NCBI GenBank assembly: GCA_013327885.1 | Contig: JABUMY010000003.1 | Location: forward strand, 1-64,000 | Source of the DNA: Flavisolibacter longurius | GTDB taxonomy: Bacteria; Bacteroidota; Bacteroidia; Chitinophagales; Chitinophagaceae | Direction: 5' to 3' | DNA: 64,000 nt | Shown: positions 34,016 through 43,326 of the stretch, piece by piece | How the letters are laid out: each line of letters begins with the position of its first letter | Position numbering within the stretch: position 1 is the stretch's first letter | Program-made: the position numbers and the translations under genes | The notes under the pieces: model-generated | Database searches by the model: none | Seen by the model: the letters and a program-made list of their open reading frames with translations, nothing else | What the model was told of the DNA's origin: nothing

Positions 34016-35239
34016 ATGTTACGCATGAAATTATTTTTCTCTTTGCTCCTCTTTGGAAGTTTTTTCCTCTCCCGGCCCGAAGCCGTTGTTGCCAATGCTG
34101 TTGAGACACCTGCACCGATAAAGACCGGCGCCGAACAAACCGAAAAATACCTTCCGTACCTGAAAGGAAAGCGGGTGGCCATGCTGGCCAATCAAACCAC
34201 GATCATTGGGAAAAAACACTTGGTGGACAGTTTGCAATCCCTGGGTGTAAACATTGTAAAAGTGTTTGGTCCGGAACACGGTTTCCGTGGCAATGCCAGT
34301 GCCGGCGTTGCCGTAGCCGATGAAACCGATCCGGCAACCGGTATTCCCGTGATTTCTTTGTATGGTAAAAAGAACAAGCCATCCAAAGAAGATCTGGCCA
34401 ACGTGGATGTGGTGGTGTACGACCTGCAGGATGTGGGTTGCCGGTTTTACACCAACATCAATGCACTGGCCCGGCTGATGGATGCTTGTTACGAGAACGG
34501 CAAAGAATTGCTCATCCTCGACAGGCCCAATCCCAACGGCTATCTTGTTGATGGCCCTATACTGGATATGCAGTTCAAATCAGGCATTGGCATGTTTCCC
34601 ATTCCCATTGCGCATGGCTTAACAGTTGGTGAGTTTGCACAAATGGTTAACGGCGAAGGCTGGCTGACCAACAAAGTGAAGTGCAAGCTCCAGGTGATAA
34701 AAGTGGCCAATTACAACCATGATATGCCATACGAATTGCCTGTGAGCCCCTCGCCCAATTTAAATACGCAGCAGTCTATTCTCCTTTATCCTTCCACCTG
34801 CTTGTTCGAAGGCACGTATTTGAACCATGGCCGCGGTACCTACTACCCATTCACTGTTCTTGGCAGCCCGTCGCTGAAAGGCAAATATGAATTTTCTTAC
34901 ACGCCAACCGGCATCAAAGGCATGGCCGAAACGCCGCTGTTCATGAACCAGGTTTGTTATGGACTGGACCTCCGCAAGTATGATGTGGCCGAACTGCGGA
35001 AAAAGAAAAAGATCAACCTGCAGTGGATGATGGACCTCTACAAAGCTTCGCCCAACAAAGAACAGTTCTTTGACTCAAAGCTGAGCAAAGAAATGGGCAC
35101 GATAGAAAGACTGGCGGGAACTGCCCAGTTCCGGCAGCAGATCATTGCCGGCGTACCCGAAGAAGAAATACGGAAAACCTGGGAGCCGGGGCTGTCGCAG
35201 TACAAAGAAATGCGCAAAAAATACATGCTCTACCCCTAA
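34016..35239 (+). CDS. namZ: Exo-beta-N-acetylmuramidase NamZ (DUF1343)
   Basis: The protein has 407 residues from ATG 34016; ATG 34025 is nearly as good. The signal peptide (MKLFFSLLLFGSFFLSRPEAVVANA) sends it to the periplasm. Family signatures in order are GKRVAMLANQTT, VFGPEHGFRGNASAG, VVVYDLQDVGCRFYTNINALA, LILDRPNPNGYLVDGP and FEGTYLNHGRGT. NamZ removes terminal MurNAc from peptidoglycan fragments, a recycling step before uptake, and is typical of Bacteroidota. It fits the wall-remodelling theme of the window (PBP4, L,D-transpeptidase, dcw). It is a single gene with a terminator. Confidence 0.92.
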   Translation: MLRMKLFFSLLLFGSFFLSRPEAVVANAVETPAPIKTGAEQTEKYLPYLKGKRVAMLANQTTIIGKKHLVDSLQSLGVNIVKVFGPEHGFRGNASAGVAVADETDPATGIPVISLYGKKNKPSKEDLANVDVVVYDLQDVGCRFYTNINALARLMDACYENGKELLILDRPNPNGYLVDGPILDMQFKSGIGMFPIPIAHGLTVGEFAQMVNGEGWLTNKVKCKLQVIKVANYNHDMPYELPVSPSPNLNTQQSILLYPSTCLFEGTYLNHGRGTYYPFTVLGSPSLKGKYEFSYTPTGIKGMAETPLFMNQVCYGLDLRKYDVAELRKKKKINLQWMMDLYKASPNKEQFFDSKLSKEMGTIERLAGTAQFRQQIIAGVPEEEIRKTWEPGLSQYKEMRKKYMLYP

Positions 35240-35290
35240 GGGACAAACGTTTTTTGAAAACAGAAAAGATAGGCGCTGTTTTCGCAACAG

Positions 35291-35326
35291 AAAAGAGGCT
35301 GTGTCGGTATGAACACAGCCTCTTTT
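35291..35326. terminator. Bidirectional terminator
   Basis: Arms AAAAGAGGCTGTGT and ACACAGCCTCTTTT form a 14-bp stem with an 8-base loop between namZ and the convergent gene ending at 35342. Confidence 0.9.
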
Positions 35327-35341
35327 TATTGGTAGTAAAGG

Positions 35342-36517
35342 TCACACCAGGATAGGGTGCCGCTTGAATTCTTTTGTACGGTCGAAGAGGTAGCGATAGG
35401 TGGTTAGCTTGCGGCTTTGAAACACATCGCCAAGGCCCTGCGCTACGTTCAGCATTTTCGGATTAAAATCACCGATCCATTGCATCTCGTATTCTTCGTA
35501 AGGATTTTTCAGCACGCCTTTGTAGGCTTCTCCCACTATAAAAGAATCCAGTCCTTTGCCTTGCCACTCGGGCACAATGCCAAACACAAGGCCGGTAAAC
35601 TTGGTGCAGGGAATCGTTTTTTTCACCCAAAGGAATTTAAGCTTGTGAAAAAGGCTGAACTTTCCGTGCAGGTGCTTGAACCATTGGTTCAGGTCGGGCA
35701 GGTTCACAAATATCGCAATCGGCTCTTCGCCTTTGTACGTAAACCAAATGATCCTTTCATCCATCACCGGTGCCATTTTTTTAAACATCTGCACCACCTG
35801 TTCTTTCCGCATTTGCTTTAAGCCACCGTGGCCGGCCCAGGCAGCATTGTATACGTTTGTAAAATCCTCGGCATATTTCTCCAGCCTTTTTTTCTCGATG
35901 GTGCGAACCGAAAACTGCGGGTCTTTATGAAACACGGCATGACGCTCCAAAACCTTTTCACTTAACGGTTGCTTTGGAACTTTTCCGAGGCAGATCTGGT
36001 GAAAAAAAGCCTGGAAGCCGTAGGTTTCAAAAAGTGCCTGGTAATACGGCGGGTTGTAGTTCATGGCATACAGCGGCGATTGAAACCCTTCCACCACCAG
36101 TCCCCACCAGCGGTCACGTTCGCCAAAATTGATGGGACCGTCCATCGCTTCCATTCCCTGGGTTTGCAGCCATTGTTTGGCCGTATCCAATAAAAGGTTG
36201 GCCGCTTCCTGGTTGTTGATGCAGTCAAAAAAACCTACGCCGCCAACCGGTACATCGTCGCCTTTGTTTTTATAACGCTTGTTGGTAAAAGCGGCAATGC
36301 GGCCTATAAGGTTTCCGTCACCGTCGCGCAGGAGCCAGCGTTTTACGGTTCCCTGCCGAAAGGCTTTGTTCTTTTTTTCGTCAAATACATCATTGATGTC
36401 TTTGTCCAGCGGGCGGATGTAAGCAGGGTTGCCTTTGTTCACCATCACATTTACCGCAATAAAATCCTTTGCACCTTTTGCATCGGTCACTTCCGTCAGT
36501 TGCATTGCATTTGGCAT
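35342..36517 (-). CDS. Large GNAT-like acyltransferase-fold protein (YghO-like)
   Basis: The protein has 391 residues from ATG 36517 (MPNAMQLTEVTDAKGAKDFI); an ATG at 36547 would add ten residues. The C-terminal half resembles a GNAT domain (VFGIVPEWQGKGLDSFIVGEAYKGV), and the N-terminal half has GRIAAFTNKRY and GGVGFFDCINNQEAANLLLDTA, which also fits a GNAT core. It may therefore be a double-domain protein. No signal peptide. Long GNAT-like proteins of this type are common in Bacteroidota and uncharacterised. It is a single gene between two terminators. Confidence 0.75.
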   Translation of the reverse strand: MPNAMQLTEVTDAKGAKDFIAVNVMVNKGNPAYIRPLDKDINDVFDEKKNKAFRQGTVKRWLLRDGDGNLIGRIAAFTNKRYKNKGDDVPVGGVGFFDCINNQEAANLLLDTAKQWLQTQGMEAMDGPINFGERDRWWGLVVEGFQSPLYAMNYNPPYYQALFETYGFQAFFHQICLGKVPKQPLSEKVLERHAVFHKDPQFSVRTIEKKRLEKYAEDFTNVYNAAWAGHGGLKQMRKEQVVQMFKKMAPVMDERIIWFTYKGEEPIAIFVNLPDLNQWFKHLHGKFSLFHKLKFLWVKKTIPCTKFTGLVFGIVPEWQGKGLDSFIVGEAYKGVLKNPYEEYEMQWIGDFNPKMLNVAQGLGDVFQSRKLTTYRYLFDRTKEFKRHPILV

Positions 36518-36591
36518 AACGCGGCAAATGTAGGCACTGGTCCGCATTGGTAGGGCAGAAGCGTTTCAGCAACGGTTCTATAAAAAAGAAA

Positions 36592-36634
36592 GTGGGTAAA
36601 AGGCAATGCTTCATTGCACTGTCCTTTTACCCAC
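36592..36634 (-). terminator. Terminator of the L,D-transpeptidase gene
   Basis: Arms GTGGGTAAAAGG and CCTTTTACCCAC form a 12-bp outer stem, with a smaller inner pairing (CAATG / CATTG). On the minus strand it is followed by TTTCTTTTTT. Confidence 0.8.
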
Positions 36635-36663
36635 CATTCACCACGCAGGATTCGTATCTGCCT

Positions 36664-36722
36664 TTTCCTACTAACTTATTAACCTATCAACAAATCAACC
36701 TATCAACCTATTAACCATTCAA
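36664..36722 (-). repeat. Stop-proximal octad repeat after the L,D-transpeptidase gene
   Basis: On the plus strand the units are AACCTATC, AACAAATC, AACCTATC, AACCTATT and so on, with a period of 8 nt over about seven units. On the minus strand the array starts about six bases after the TAG stop. It is the only clear array here with period 8. Confidence 0.8.
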
Positions 36723-36726
36723 CCGC

Positions 36727-38361
36727 CTACAAAAACGTCTTCGCTATCAAATCCTTGTCGTGCTCGTAAATATCATCCCTAAAGTTGAGCAAGCCCCCTT
36801 CATCCACCCAGGCCGTGTAGTAAGAAATGATCACCGGAACCGGTTTTGAAAGCTTCACGTGCTGTTCTTTGGTTCCGCTCATAGCAGCACTGATCTTTTC
36901 CGGTGTCCACTCAGAATTGTTGCGCAGGAGATACTGGGCCATTTTTTCCGGTTCGGCCAGGCGGATACAGCCATGACTGTAAGCGCGCTTGTCCCTGTTG
37001 AAAAGGCTTTTTGCCGGCGTATCGTGGAAGTAAATATTAAAGGAGTTGGGGAACAGGAATTTCACCCGGCCCAGGGAGTTTTTGGGCCCGGGCCGCTGCC
37101 GTATCACCGGCAAGCCGCCTTCGGTGCCGGTTTGCTCCATGTTCTGACTTTCGAGGTAGCCGGGGTTCCGGTCTATCGCCGGTAGTATCTCGTTCTTTAC
37201 AATACTGGGCGGTACATTCCAGTACGGACTAAACACCACCGTACTCAAATCCCCGGTAAAACTTACGGTGTTGTGCCCTTCCTTGCCCACCACCACGTTC
37301 ATCGAAAAAGCTTTTTGCTTGCCTTCATACACATGCAGGATAAACTCCGGTATGTTCACCATGATCATTTGACCGGTGGCTTCCGTGGGTAGCCAGCGCA
37401 TCCGCTCCATATTTATAAGTATCTGTTCCAGCCGGATGCGTGCCGGTACGTTCATGTCTTTTACCAGTTGGGCATTCACCACGCCGGATGGAGTATAACC
37501 CATGCTTTGCTGGTAACGCCGAACGGCCGCATCCAGCGTATCGGTAAACAGGCGTGAGGTATCGTTGCCAGCCATGTCGCCGCTCAGTTGCAGGCGTCTT
37601 TTGATAAGAGAAACAGTGGCAGACGAATCACCTTTCTTCAGGGATTTCACAGTCGGCACTTCGGGCCAGCCGCCGTTCTTGACGATATTATGGTAGTGCG
37701 CCAGCTTTTCTTTCAGCAGGCGGTAAGGCTCGTGAACGTCCTCAAAATATTTTCCGTCCTTGTGCTTTTTGTTCAGGAGCGAATCGGCCACTTCCAGCGG
37801 GTCACGTTTCACAAAAGGAATAAACCGCTCCATTTCCTTGCGCTTTACATAGCCTTTTTCGTAATTGTTCAGCATGTAGCGGATAAAGTGCTGCGTCAGG
37901 GTCAACTCCGTTTCAATAAAGTTGGGCGAGGCACTGGCCGACAGTTTTTCTTCGGCAATCAGCGCATCCATCTTTTTCTGCAGCGCCTTGTCTTTAAGCG
38001 ATGTGTCGCGGTCGTAAGTCGTTACATAGTCGTGCAGGTTCCAAAAGGCGCGGGCTTGTTCGGTTAGCCCGTCGGAGCTAAACCAGGCAAACTGGAAGTT
38101 GCGGGTGTTGTAAAAACTGCGCATCCGCCGCGATAGCGAATCGGGTATCTGCTTTTCAGCAATGTATTTTTCCATGGCTGTGCTGTCCATGAAAAGTGTT
38201 GAATAGGAATTTTCCTTGTTGATGAAATAATTCCGCTTGCTGATATTCTTCTTTTCTTCTTTTTCGTTTTCGCTGTCGCTGTTATCGCCGGCAGATCCGG
38301 CATCCTGGCAGGCAGTGAAAAGGGTGCTGATTAGGGTGAGGTAGATAAAAAAATGTTTCAT
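36727..38361 (-). CDS. L,D-transpeptidase lipoprotein (YcbB/LdtD-like)
   Basis: The protein has 544 residues from ATG 38361, which begins a lipoprotein signal (MKHFFIYLTLISTLFTAC). A Glu/Lys-rich linker follows, then an LdtD-like N-terminal region, a peptidoglycan-binding domain (KKGDSSATVSLIKRRLQLSG ... LDAAVRRYQQSMGYTPSGVV) and the YkuD catalytic domain with RAYSHGCIRL, nucleophile Cys465. It forms 3-3 cross-links between meso-diaminopimelate residues or attaches proteins to peptidoglycan. This fits the DNPR motif of MurE in this window, which indicates DAP-type wall. Gene order and terminator suggest a single transcript. Confidence 0.92.
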   Translation of the reverse strand: MKHFFIYLTLISTLFTACQDAGSAGDNSDSENEKEEKKNISKRNYFINKENSYSTLFMDSTAMEKYIAEKQIPDSLSRRMRSFYNTRNFQFAWFSSDGLTEQARAFWNLHDYVTTYDRDTSLKDKALQKKMDALIAEEKLSASASPNFIETELTLTQHFIRYMLNNYEKGYVKRKEMERFIPFVKRDPLEVADSLLNKKHKDGKYFEDVHEPYRLLKEKLAHYHNIVKNGGWPEVPTVKSLKKGDSSATVSLIKRRLQLSGDMAGNDTSRLFTDTLDAAVRRYQQSMGYTPSGVVNAQLVKDMNVPARIRLEQILINMERMRWLPTEATGQMIMVNIPEFILHVYEGKQKAFSMNVVVGKEGHNTVSFTGDLSTVVFSPYWNVPPSIVKNEILPAIDRNPGYLESQNMEQTGTEGGLPVIRQRPGPKNSLGRVKFLFPNSFNIYFHDTPAKSLFNRDKRAYSHGCIRLAEPEKMAQYLLRNNSEWTPEKISAAMSGTKEQHVKLSKPVPVIISYYTAWVDEGGLLNFRDDIYEHDKDLIAKTFL

Positions 38362-38404
38362 AGGATAGGAAAAGTACAAAAGACATGCCTCTACTGCTCA
38401 GCCG

Positions 38405-38420
38405 CTTCCGGCGCCGGAAG
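38405..38420. promoter_or_regulatory. Perfect 16-bp palindrome CTTCCGGCGCCGGAAG
   Basis: It lies 44 bases upstream of the L,D-transpeptidase start with no T-run, so it looks more like a protein-binding site than a terminator. No regulator can be named. Confidence 0.4.
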
Positions 38421-38496
38421 AATGCGGTTCCTTGTGTTTTCTTTAAGAAAAGTTGGGGAATTGCCGCTTGTGTTGGGAGTGTTTTACCGGTAAGAA

Positions 38497-38510
38497 TTCT
38501 GAATTCAGAA
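38497..38510. promoter_or_regulatory. Perfect 14-bp palindrome TTCTGAATTCAGAA
   Basis: It lies about 115 bases upstream of the predicted atpD -33 element. Possible operator; no regulator can be named. Confidence 0.35.
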
Positions 38511-38623
38511 AATTAGCCGTTCCATTTTCCGCAATTGCCGTGCGGGTTGGGACAGTTTATTCACAGAGTTAATAACAGTTTGCAAAAAAGGAAGCTGAAA
38601 GAAGATATGCGGCTATTTTGCGA

Positions 38624-38654
38624 TTGGTAAAATGGCTGTACACCCTTACTTTTG
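38624..38654 (+). promoter_or_regulatory. Predicted promoter of atpDC
   Basis: A -33 TTG (38624-38626), 20 bases of spacer and TACTTTTG (38647-38654) match the Bacteroidota primary-sigma consensus TTG / TAnnTTTG. It leaves a leader of about 60 bases before the atpD ATG. Confidence 0.65.
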
Positions 38655-38713
38655 CAGCCTGAAAATGGAAAGTTGGCCTTTACGGGCAGTTTTCCTTAAA
38701 ATCTTCTTCTTAA

Positions 38714-40222
<1,509 letters not shown>

Positions 40223-40228
40223 TATAAG

Positions 40229-40300
40229 TTTACAGTTTGTAGTTTGTAGTTTTTGGTTTGCCTCAACTACAAACTACAAACCACTAACCACAAACTTTTC
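40229..40300. repeat. GTTTNNN heptads followed by an inverted copy, between atpD and atpC
   Basis: GTTTACA, GTTTGTA, GTTTGTA and GTTTTTG units run forward after the atpD stop; the second half is their approximate reverse complement (CAAACTACAAACC and so on). The two halves could fold into a hairpin in the atpDC transcript. Confidence 0.85.
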
Positions 40301-40302
40301 TA

Positions 40303-40560
40303 ATGACTCTTGAAATATTAACTCCGGAACGGAAACTATTCAGCGGCGAAGTGTACGGCGTGCAAATGCCGGGCATCAGCGGATCGTTTGAGGTGCTGGA
40401 CAAACATGCGCCCCTGGTGAGTGCCCTTAAAGCGGGCCGCGTTAAGGTGCTGCGGGATAAACAGTCGCACACCACCAGCTACCAGATCCAGGGCGGTTTT
40501 GTAGAAGTGCTGAACAACAAGGTGACCGTTCTGGTAGAAGGTGCTACCGAAGTTGAATAA
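40303..40560 (+). CDS. atpC: F1 ATP synthase subunit epsilon, short form
   Basis: The 85-residue protein covers only the N-terminal beta-sandwich: MTLEILTPERKLFSGEVYGVQMPG, FEVLDKHAPLVSALKAG and IQGGFVEVLNNKVTVL. The C-terminal two-helix domain of about 50 residues, which inhibits ATP hydrolysis in E. coli, is missing. A terminator follows at once and I see no open frame that would supply it, so this is a natural short form, as in other Bacteroidota, not a frameshift. Epsilon connects F1 to the c-ring. Confidence 0.93.
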   Translation: MTLEILTPERKLFSGEVYGVQMPGISGSFEVLDKHAPLVSALKAGRVKVLRDKQSHTTSYQIQGGFVEVLNNKVTVLVEGATEVE

Positions 40561-40581
40561 CCGGAAATAACTCATTCTTGA

Positions 40582-40612
40582 AAAGCTGCCCACACCGGGC
40601 AGCTTTTTTTTA
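40582..40612 (+). terminator. Terminator of atpDC
   Basis: Arms AAAGCTGCCC and GGGCAGCTTT form a 10-bp stem with a 5-base loop, followed by a T-run. Confidence 0.9.
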
Positions 40613-40663
40613 TTTTATTTGTGTATTGTGATGCGATGCTGCATCCACACCAAAACGTACAGT

Positions 40664-42538
40664 ATGAGAGGATTTTTTCTGCTCCTGGCCATGGCATCTT
40701 TTAGTGCTCATGCCCAACCCCGCAAACTAACGGTTGAAAGCAACATTACCAATGTAACGGTTTTTGCAGCCGGTGCCCAGATCATGCGGTCTGCCAATGC
40801 GGCTGTTGTTCCCGGTCGCACCGAAATAATTTTTACAGGCCTCAGTAACCAGTTGGAACAACAAAGCCTGCAGCTAAAAGCCGACGCCAACATTACCCTG
40901 CTTTCGGTGCAGGCTATCCGCGATTATTCGGGGCAGCGCAAACTGGAAGCCGATGAAAGAGCCCTGCTGGACAAACGGACGGATTTGGGGGAAAAGATAG
41001 CCGTGGACAACCGCTTGTTGCAGGTATACAAAAAAGAAGAAGAAATGCTGGAAAAGAACCAGGCCATTGGCGGGCAGGCCGGTGTAAAACCCGAAGACCT
41101 GCGCCAGGCGCTTGACCTGCAAAGGGCCCGCATGACGGAGGTTTTGCAAAAGCAGCTGGAGATAGAAAAGCGCATCGCTGCCCAGCAGCGTGAATTGCAA
41201 AAGCTGAACCTGCAAATTGCCGATGTTGGTAAAAAACGGGACAGTGTAGCCTACACCGTTACAGCACTCATTGACAGCCGGCAGACGCAGAACATCAAAT
41301 TCCAGTTGTCGTATACAGTAAAGGATGCTGGCTGGTATCCCACCTATGATATGCGGGTGGCCGACATTACAAAACCATTGAACGTGCTGATGAACGCCAA
41401 CGTGTTTCAGCGCAGTGGCGAAACCTGGAAAGATGTGGCCATTCAGCTCAGCACGGGCAACCCAGGCGACAATGCCACACCATCAGAACTGCAGCCCTGG
41501 ATGCTGGGCTTTTACGATCCTTCGCTGGCCTGGGCAAAAAGCAAAGCGACTGTGCCGGGTGTGATGAGTGGCCGGGTGGTGGATGGAGAAGGTGCACCGC
41601 TGGTGGGGGCCACCGTTGTGGTAAGAGGCAGTTCGGTGGGCACGGTAACCGATGCCAATGGCTTTTTCAAGTTGCAGAATCTACCGGTAAACAGCACCGT
41701 TAGTGTTACCATGGTCGGCTATATGCCAAAGGAAATTAAAGCAGCACCCGGCTATGTAAACGTTACATTGGAACCAGGCAGCAATGCACTTAATGAAGTG
41801 GTAGTAACGGGATATGGAACGTCCGACAAGCTGGCGGGCAGGGCCGAAGGTATTCGGCTCAGGGGAACGGCATCCCTGCAAAAGAGAGAAGAAGTGCAAA
41901 CGGTAGACGTGGCTATGCAATACCAGGCTACGGCTGTTATTTATTCCATTGATGAAAAATACACGTTGGAAACCGATGGCAAAACAACTACCATCGGCAT
42001 CAAGAAATTCGAGATTCCTGCACTGTATGAATATTATTCCGCACCCAAGGTTGACCCCTCCGCTTTCTTAACCGCCAAGGTTGTTGGCTGGCAGGATTAT
42101 GATCTGCAATCGGGCGAAACCAATCTTTATTACGAAGGAACGTTTTTGGGCAAAACGTATCTTGATCTTTCTACGGTGAACGATACACTTTCGCTATCAC
42201 TGGGTAAGGACAACAGCATCCGAGTGTCGCGTAAGCTGCTAAAAGAATTCAGTGCAAAAAAATTCCTGGGCAGCAACAAAACCGAAACAAAAGAATACGA
42301 GGTTACCGTGATGAATACAAAGAAAGTACCGGTGACCGTTTTGGTTCGTGACCAGTTCCCGGTTTCAACCCAAAAAGAAATAAGCGTGGAGGATGTATCT
42401 GCACCCGAAGCTGCCATTGACAAAGAAACGGGCCTTGTTACCTGGACGCTTACGCTTCAACCCGGGCAGGAAAAAAAGCTGAAGCTGCGTTATGGTGTGA
42501 AGTATCCAAAGGACAGGGTAGTGGTGCTGGAACCCTGA
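40664..42538 (+). CDS. MuiA/DUF4139 protein with an inserted carboxypeptidase-regulatory-like domain
   Basis: The protein has 624 residues from ATG 40664 (signal peptide MRGFFLLLAMASFSAHAQ). The N-terminal part (NITNVTVFAAGAQIMRSANA) and a coiled coil at about 100-200 are typical of mucoidy inhibitor MuiA. The DUF4139 part begins near residue 205 (DSRQTQNIKFQLSYTVKDAGWYP). At about 300-385 it is interrupted by a carboxypeptidase-regulatory-like beta-sandwich (GRVVDGEGAPLVGATVVVRG ... LNEVVVTGYG), like the front of SusC-type receptors. DUF4139 then continues (VAMQYQATAVIYSIDEKYTL) to the end. Role unknown; it should be in the periplasm or at the outer membrane. Confidence 0.85.
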   Translation: MRGFFLLLAMASFSAHAQPRKLTVESNITNVTVFAAGAQIMRSANAAVVPGRTEIIFTGLSNQLEQQSLQLKADANITLLSVQAIRDYSGQRKLEADERALLDKRTDLGEKIAVDNRLLQVYKKEEEMLEKNQAIGGQAGVKPEDLRQALDLQRARMTEVLQKQLEIEKRIAAQQRELQKLNLQIADVGKKRDSVAYTVTALIDSRQTQNIKFQLSYTVKDAGWYPTYDMRVADITKPLNVLMNANVFQRSGETWKDVAIQLSTGNPGDNATPSELQPWMLGFYDPSLAWAKSKATVPGVMSGRVVDGEGAPLVGATVVVRGSSVGTVTDANGFFKLQNLPVNSTVSVTMVGYMPKEIKAAPGYVNVTLEPGSNALNEVVVTGYGTSDKLAGRAEGIRLRGTASLQKREEVQTVDVAMQYQATAVIYSIDEKYTLETDGKTTTIGIKKFEIPALYEYYSAPKVDPSAFLTAKVVGWQDYDLQSGETNLYYEGTFLGKTYLDLSTVNDTLSLSLGKDNSIRVSRKLLKEFSAKKFLGSNKTETKEYEVTVMNTKKVPVTVLVRDQFPVSTQKEISVEDVSAPEAAIDKETGLVTWTLTLQPGQEKKLKLRYGVKYPKDRVVVLEP

Positions 42539-42578
42539 TGTCTGAACCAGGATTTATGTGATTCGTTGGATGGTTAAG

Positions 42579-42620
42579 AAAATAGAAGAGGCGTTCAAAG
42601 ATGAACGCCTCTTCTATTTT
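42579..42620. terminator. Bidirectional terminator
   Basis: A perfect 19-bp stem (42579-42597 with 42602-42620) and a 4-base loop between the MuiA-like gene and the convergent yqgE gene, with A/T-rich ends on both sides. Confidence 0.9.
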
Positions 42621-42666
42621 CAATTCTTTTTATCTCAAACATCCCCTAAATCCCGGTTCAGACAGT

Positions 42667-43218
42667 TTAGTTCAGTTGCGGATCGATCGGAAAATTCTTC
42701 ATCATTTCATAGTCGCCGCCCAGGTGTTTAAGGCTGTCCTTCCAGATATCTTCGGCATTGGCATGAAAAACGAGTTTGCGGGCCGCTTCCACGGTGAGCC
42801 ATGTTTTTTCGGCCATCTCCGTTTCCAATTGACCCGAGCTCCAGCCGGAGTAGCCAATAAAAAAACGGATCTTCTCGGGGTCTGCATTGCCGTCATTGAT
42901 CAACTTTACCACCGCATCAAAATCACCGCCCCAGTACACGCCTTTCATTACTTCCACGCCACCGGTAATTTCGGTAGGGTAGCGGTGCAAAAAATGAATG
43001 GTATTCATTTGCACAGGCCCGCCATAATACACAGGCAATTGGTGTCCTTCCACTTCGGGCAACAACTCATCGAGAGTGTTTTCAAATTGACGGTTGATAA
43101 CAAAACCGATGGTCCCGTCGTCGCGGTGTTCTGTTAGCAAAACAACGGTTCGCATAAAGTTGGGGTCCTTTAAAAACGGGTCAGCAATTAATAACACGCC
43201 GGCTGCAGGTTCTACCAT
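42667..43218 (-). CDS. yqgE: YqgE/AlgH family protein
   Basis: The 183-residue protein has the family hallmarks: GVLLIADPFLKDPNFMRTVVLLTEHRDDGTIGFVINR at the N-terminus and FFIGYSGWSSGQLETEMAEKTW in the middle. It is a soluble cytoplasmic protein of normal length. The biochemical function is unknown; AlgH was first described as affecting alginate synthesis in Pseudomonas. It is a single gene, divergent from the sensor kinase. Confidence 0.93.
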   Translation of the reverse strand: MVEPAAGVLLIADPFLKDPNFMRTVVLLTEHRDDGTIGFVINRQFENTLDELLPEVEGHQLPVYYGGPVQMNTIHFLHRYPTEITGGVEVMKGVYWGGDFDAVVKLINDGNADPEKIRFFIGYSGWSSGQLETEMAEKTWLTVEAARKLVFHANAEDIWKDSLKHLGGDYEMMKNFPIDPQLN

Positions 43219-43326
43219 ATTCAGGCTATTCTGTTAAATCGAGTGTATAACAATCTTGTGCCACAAAATAAGCAACGACTGAACGCTATTTTTGTTTGGA
43301 ACAATTTTTTTCTCATCTTGCCGCCA

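Noticed and set aside
40303-40560. Truncated or frameshifted atpC
   Set aside because: The short epsilon is common in Bacteroidota, and a terminator follows directly with no open frame for the missing helices.
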